Assembly (NCBI GenBank): GCA_028284485.1
Contig: JANQRQ010000269.1
Span: 1 to 64,000 of the forward strand
Direction: 5' to 3'
Source: Planctomycetaceae bacterium
GTDB taxonomy: Bacteria > Planctomycetota > Planctomycetia > Planctomycetales > Planctomycetaceae
Length of the DNA stretch: 64,000 nt
Shown here: one piece after another, positions 63,886 to 64,000 of the stretch
Position numbering within the stretch: the stretch's first letter is position 1
Layout of the letters: each line of letters starts with the position of its first letter
Program-made: the position numbers and the translations under genes
Notes under the pieces: model-generated
Told to the model about the DNA's origin: nothing
Seen by the model: only the letters and a program-made list of their open reading frames with translations
Databases searched by the model: none

Positions 63886-64000
63886 CCATTTGGTGGTCGA
63901 AGAGTCCGGCGATCCCGCTCCGGGGTGAGATTGTCAATTTCGCGCGAATTTCATTTCGTTACTGCGCCGCGGCTGTTTCTTCCAGACGGGCTGAAAGCTG

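Larger units (their letters stand above)
63547..64000. other. Right-edge region with repeat copy F
   Basis: The 454 bases contain repeat copy F, a 24-codon plus-strand frame ending in it, and at the far right possibly the 3' end of a minus-strand gene (stop 63959-63961). That end is cut by the window and is not supported enough to call. Confidence 0.4.

Noticed and set aside
63959-64000. Possible C-terminus of a minus-strand gene at the right edge
   Set aside because: Only ~13 codons are visible before a TAA, and other frames are equally open, so the gene cannot be shown.

Overview
The window looks like chromosomal DNA of a planctomycete (Planctomycetota). The evidence is a DUF1559 prepilin-like protein, a planctomycete-type cytochrome (DUF1549/DUF1553) protein paired with a DUF1501 Tat protein, DUF1080 and Gfo/Idh/MocA secreted proteins, many Tat (RRxF) signals, PQQ/kelch/NHL propellers, and moderate GC with both strands coding in short operons. 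No rRNA, tRNA, CRISPR, prophage or transposase was recognised.

Layout. 1-3.8 kb: the end of a Memo-AMMECR1 fusion, then a SufR-like Cys-rich repressor divergent from a Rieske protein and a 2Fe-2S ferredoxin, with a compact double-operator promoter region between them. 3.9-7.6 kb: a promoter with a Fur-box-like palindrome at its predicted start site, driving a DUF1559 protein, a lipoprotein and a DUF4198-kelch protein. 7.8-20.5 kb: TPR and PQQ proteins, an NHLRC2-like thioredoxin/NHL protein, a group of exported metabolic enzymes (sugar isomerase-like, alpha/beta hydrolase, amidohydrolase, enolase superfamily), a CYTH protein, a DgkA-type kinase and a metallophosphoesterase. 20.9-27.5 kb: UbiD, a THUMP methyltransferase, a Nudix hydrolase and a tight HAD/unknown/PfkB operon. 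27.6-37 kb: cupin, SGNH/TPR protein, an unusual Tat protein, rhodanese, nucleotide-sugar dehydrogenase, and a YeiH transporter operon. 37.4-48.7 kb: YjbQ, metallo-beta-lactamase, methyltransferase, DUF1501/DUF1549 pair, Na+:solute symporter, DUF1080 and Gfo/Idh/MocA. 49-64 kb: groES-groEL, TPR proteins, RlmN, then a minus-strand run of LysRS, Lol-type ABC transporter, branched-chain aminotransferase and DegT aminotransferase.

Two features stand out as possibly undescribed. First, a dispersed intergenic repeat of about 100 bp made of three consecutive small hairpins occurs six times (E 28.1, A 31.7, B 32.2, C 36.9, D 57.0 and F 63.8 kb). Most copies abut gene 3' ends, and in some the repeat supplies the stop codon. 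Copies A and B bracket the rhodanese gene. Second, the C-terminal helical half of the Rieske protein (2.0-3.3 kb) and the Tat-exported protein at 30.1 kb appear to share an unnamed domain with matching GH and LH..T.ANA motifs, suggesting an uncharacterised protein family in two cellular settings.

All calls come from reading motifs and sequence; no database search was run. Starts were chosen from ribosome binding sites, overlaps and signal peptides and are uncertain where stated.
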